Shown in pieces: positions 7,521 through 8,872 of a DNA stretch of 8,872 nt. Source of the stretch: Candidatus Delongbacteria bacterium (GTDB lineage Bacteria > UBA4055); NCBI GenBank assembly GCA_003477045.1, contig DMTS01000007.1:25230-34101 (forward strand). The letters run 5' to 3'. The position numbers and the translations under genes are program-made. The notes beneath the pieces are model-generated. The model was not told the DNA's origin, searched no databases, and saw nothing but the letters and a program-made list of their open reading frames with translations. The first letter of the stretch is position 1, and the number at the start of each line of letters is the position of its first letter.

Positions 7521-7544
7521 ATAACTTTATTGGCACATTGGAGT
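7521..7544 (+). repeat. left copy of a perfect 24-bp inverted repeat flanking fic
   Basis: The sequence begins ATAACTTTATTGG and ends CATTGGAGT, reading toward fic. Its exact reverse complement is at 8764-8787. The match ends sharply on the outer side (TA before it, versus AT on the equivalent flank) and continues inward with a one-base gap (AGT versus GAGT). Confidence 0.92.
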
Positions 7545-7570
7545 AGTCCCCGCCCACATTTCTTCATATT

Positions 7571-7650
7571 TTGTGCATTACCTGTTTTGGTTGCACAACG
7601 GTTGTGCATCCCATTACTCATTTGCACAATATATCAAATAATTTGTGCAA
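7571..7650. repeat. periodic array of TTGTGCAW / TTGCACAA motifs downstream of fic
   Basis: Five octamers alternate in orientation: TTGTGCAT (7571-7578), TTGCACAA (7591-7598), TTGTGCAT (7602-7609), TTGCACAA (7622-7629) and TTGTGCAA (7643-7650). The first four form two identical-layout units, octamer-N12-octamer, repeated with an exact 31-bp period and separated by CGG, so that TGCACAA-CGG-TTGTGCA is a perfect palindrome at the junction. The last pair is an 8-bp inverted repeat with a 13-base gap. Spacer sequences are unrelated. The layout suggests binding sites for a dimeric protein or a foldable recombination site. Confidence 0.75.
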
Positions 7651-7666
7651 GCCAAGCTATTGGCTT
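7649..7666 (-). other. hairpin straddling the fic stop codon
   Basis: AAGCCAA (7649-7655) and TTGGCTT (7660-7666) form a perfect 7-bp stem with a GCTA loop; the loop contains the fic stop codon (TAG on the minus strand, 7657-7659). No T-run follows on the minus strand, so it is not a standard terminator. It directly abuts and overlaps the last octamer of the motif array. Confidence 0.6.
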
Positions 7667-8736
7667 AATATTTTAAACAATTCTTTATTCAAATACAATG
7701 ATTCACTAGCAGACTTCTCTTTACTCAAAACACCAATTTCTACTAGTCTTCCAAGATATTTGCTGGCTGTGTTTCTAGAAGCTATTCCGGAATCAACTAG
7801 GAAATTTATTTTGCAATAAGGCTGATTAAAGAGCATCTCGATAAATTCATAGCTGTAAATTTCATTAGCCTCTTTTTTTACCTTATCAACAGTTGATTTG
7901 TACAGTTCATAGATGTCGTTAACTTTTTTTAGCGTGCGAACGGATGTATCTTTTACGCCTTTAAGAATAAATAGAATCCAGTCAGCCCAATTGCCGTTTT
8001 CTGTAACTTCTTTCAATAGACGATAATAGTCGTTTTTATACTCGTTTAGATACTTAGATAGATACAAAACAGGCTTGTCCAATAGTCCTTTTTTGCTAAT
8101 AAAAAGAATATTCATTATCCTGCCGGTCCTGCCATTTCCGTCTGTAAAAGGGTGAATAGCTTCAAATTGATAGTGAAGAATAGCCATTTTAATTAAAGGA
8201 TCAAGCCCGTCATTTTTGTTTGCAAACTCTACCCAGTTTTCCAGCTTTGAAGTAAGTACTTTCTTGCAGCAAGGCGGAGTGTAAATAGTTTTCATTGCAT
8301 TTCCAATATAAACAACTTCATCGCGGATACCTTCAGCATCATTAGCTTCTTTAATCTGTTTATAAATATTCACAAGCAGCTTTAAACTAATTTCATTTTT
8401 CTGAAGCTTACTCCATGCGTCAAGTGTCGCCTGTCTGTAACGGATAACTTCTTTAGTCTGAGTATCAGGGTCAGGTTTGGCAGATGCGAAAGCTCTATAC
8501 AATTTATCGGATGTTGTAAATATGTTTTCTATAGAAGATGAATCTTTTGCTTCCTGTAAAACCAGGGTATTGATTAACATCATCGGATTCGGAATTACAG
8601 GGCACCTGCCTTTTAATTCAGCCAGAGCTGCCCGAGCTTCTGAAAGGGATTTATATATTTCTATACTTTCCCATTTGTTAATGTCTGGCGGCAATAATGG
8701 TAAATCATTATACGGTGTGCCTTTTTTATAGCTCAT
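7657..8736 (-). CDS. fic: Fic-family protein AMP-transferase, class II (N-terminal inhibitory motif)
   Basis: This 359-residue protein is predicted to transfer AMP from ATP to a hydroxyl side chain of a target protein; the target is unknown. Residues 8-90 match the Fic N-terminal domain ('LPLLPPDI', 'LSEARAALAEL', then 'QEAKDSSSIEN'). S66-S-S-I-E70-N71 fits the inhibitory motif [S/T]xxxE[G/N], whose Glu blocks ATP binding in class II enzymes. The Fic core holds the complete catalytic motif H195-P-F-T-D-G-N-G-R203-T-G-R206. About 290-359 looks like a winged helix ('GIASRNTASKYLGRLVEIGVLS'), as in the SoFic type. Length is typical. TCCT on the plus strand (8744-8747) gives AGGA 7 bases before the ATG. 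The gene is more A+T rich than the envelope genes and is enclosed by a 24-bp inverted repeat, suggesting transfer. No separate antitoxin gene is seen, consistent with built-in inhibition. Confidence 0.93.
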   Translation of the reverse strand: MSYKKGTPYNDLPLLPPDINKWESIEIYKSLSEARAALAELKGRCPVIPNPMMLINTLVLQEAKDSSSIENIFTTSDKLYRAFASAKPDPDTQTKEVIRYRQATLDAWSKLQKNEISLKLLVNIYKQIKEANDAEGIRDEVVYIGNAMKTIYTPPCCKKVLTSKLENWVEFANKNDGLDPLIKMAILHYQFEAIHPFTDGNGRTGRIMNILFISKKGLLDKPVLYLSKYLNEYKNDYYRLLKEVTENGNWADWILFILKGVKDTSVRTLKKVNDIYELYKSTVDKVKKEANEIYSYEFIEMLFNQPYCKINFLVDSGIASRNTASKYLGRLVEIGVLSKEKSASESLYLNKELFKILSQ

Positions 8737-8763
8737 ATCGTTTTCCTATCACAATTTCTACTC

Positions 8764-8787
8764 ACTCCAATGTGCCAATAAAGTTAT
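8764..8787 (-). repeat. right copy of the perfect 24-bp inverted repeat flanking fic
   Basis: This is the exact reverse complement of 7521-7544 and lies 27 bp upstream of the fic start codon, within its leader. The outer ends of the two copies are 1267 bp apart. No obvious target-site duplication longer than two bases flanks the pair. Confidence 0.92.
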
Positions 8788-8810
8788 ATAAAAAGAAATA
8801 TAATCATGAA
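8783..8810 (-). promoter_or_regulatory. candidate fic promoter overlapping the outer end of the right repeat
   Basis: On the minus strand TTCATG (8805-8810) and TATAAC (8783-8788) are 16 bp apart. The -10 box matches the sigma70 consensus at five of six bases, the -35 box weakly. The -10 box would overlap the edge of the repeat, putting the -35 box outside the repeat-bounded segment. The surrounding A+T-rich DNA makes chance matches likely. Confidence 0.3.
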
Positions 8811-8872
8811 TTATAATATTTGCATCAATATTTAACAGCTTTTTCTCTCCCCTAACGGTCAAGGCTAAAAGC

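Noticed and set aside
7571..7650. CRISPR array
   Set aside because: The repeated units are only 8 bases, alternate in orientation, and have 3- to 13-base spacers; no cas gene is present.
7545..7660. Integron attC site after fic, suggested by nested inverted repeats and typical cassette cargo (fic, GNAT)
   Set aside because: No RYYYAAC/GTTRRRY core pair was found at matching positions on either strand, and no integrase gene is in the window.

Overview
The window looks like chromosomal DNA of a Gram-negative bacterium with moderate to low G+C content. Six consecutive plus-strand genes encode exported proteins: at least three end in or consist of amphipathic beta-strands typical of outer-membrane barrels, one carries a lipobox, one a single N-terminal membrane anchor. 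Purine-rich Shine-Dalgarno sites precede most starts. The protein style (FlgT/LPP20/CsgG-like envelope proteins next to small OprF/OmpA-like barrels, not close to any well-known E. coli gene) suggests a member of the FCB group (Fibrobacterota, Bacteroidota, Cloacimonadota or an allied candidate phylum). That placement is inference; there is no rRNA or marker gene.

Region 1 (1-6823) is an envelope locus on the plus strand: a small outer-membrane barrel (8-547), an unrecognised membrane-anchored protein (559-2040), then after a 90-bp gap with a candidate promoter a chimeric protein with a CsgG/FlgT-like soluble part and a C-terminal barrel (2131-3672), a stand-alone copy of that barrel (3702-4433), and a tandem pair of FlgT/LPP20-like proteins (4453-5565, secreted; 5579-6775, lipoprotein). 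A clear rho-independent terminator closes the set at 6797-6823. Two of the modules are present in duplicate (barrel and FlgT-like), and gaps are 11-29 bp, so the last four genes are probably one operon. I infer a multi-part outer-membrane/periplasmic assembly; no flagellar or curli gene is in view.

Region 2 (6824-8872) is accessory-looking and on the minus strand: a GNAT acetyltransferase (6996-7454) and a Fic-family AMP-transferase (7657-8736) with intact catalytic and self-inhibitory motifs. The fic gene is visibly more A+T rich than region 1 and is enclosed by a perfect 24-bp inverted repeat (7521-7544 and 8764-8787). Inside the left repeat, between it and the fic stop codon, lies a regular array of TTGTGCAW/TTGCACAA motifs with a 31-bp period. 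No transposase or recombinase is in the window. The repeat pair, the motif array and fic together are the most likely undescribed unit here: a non-autonomous mobile cassette or an invertible segment.
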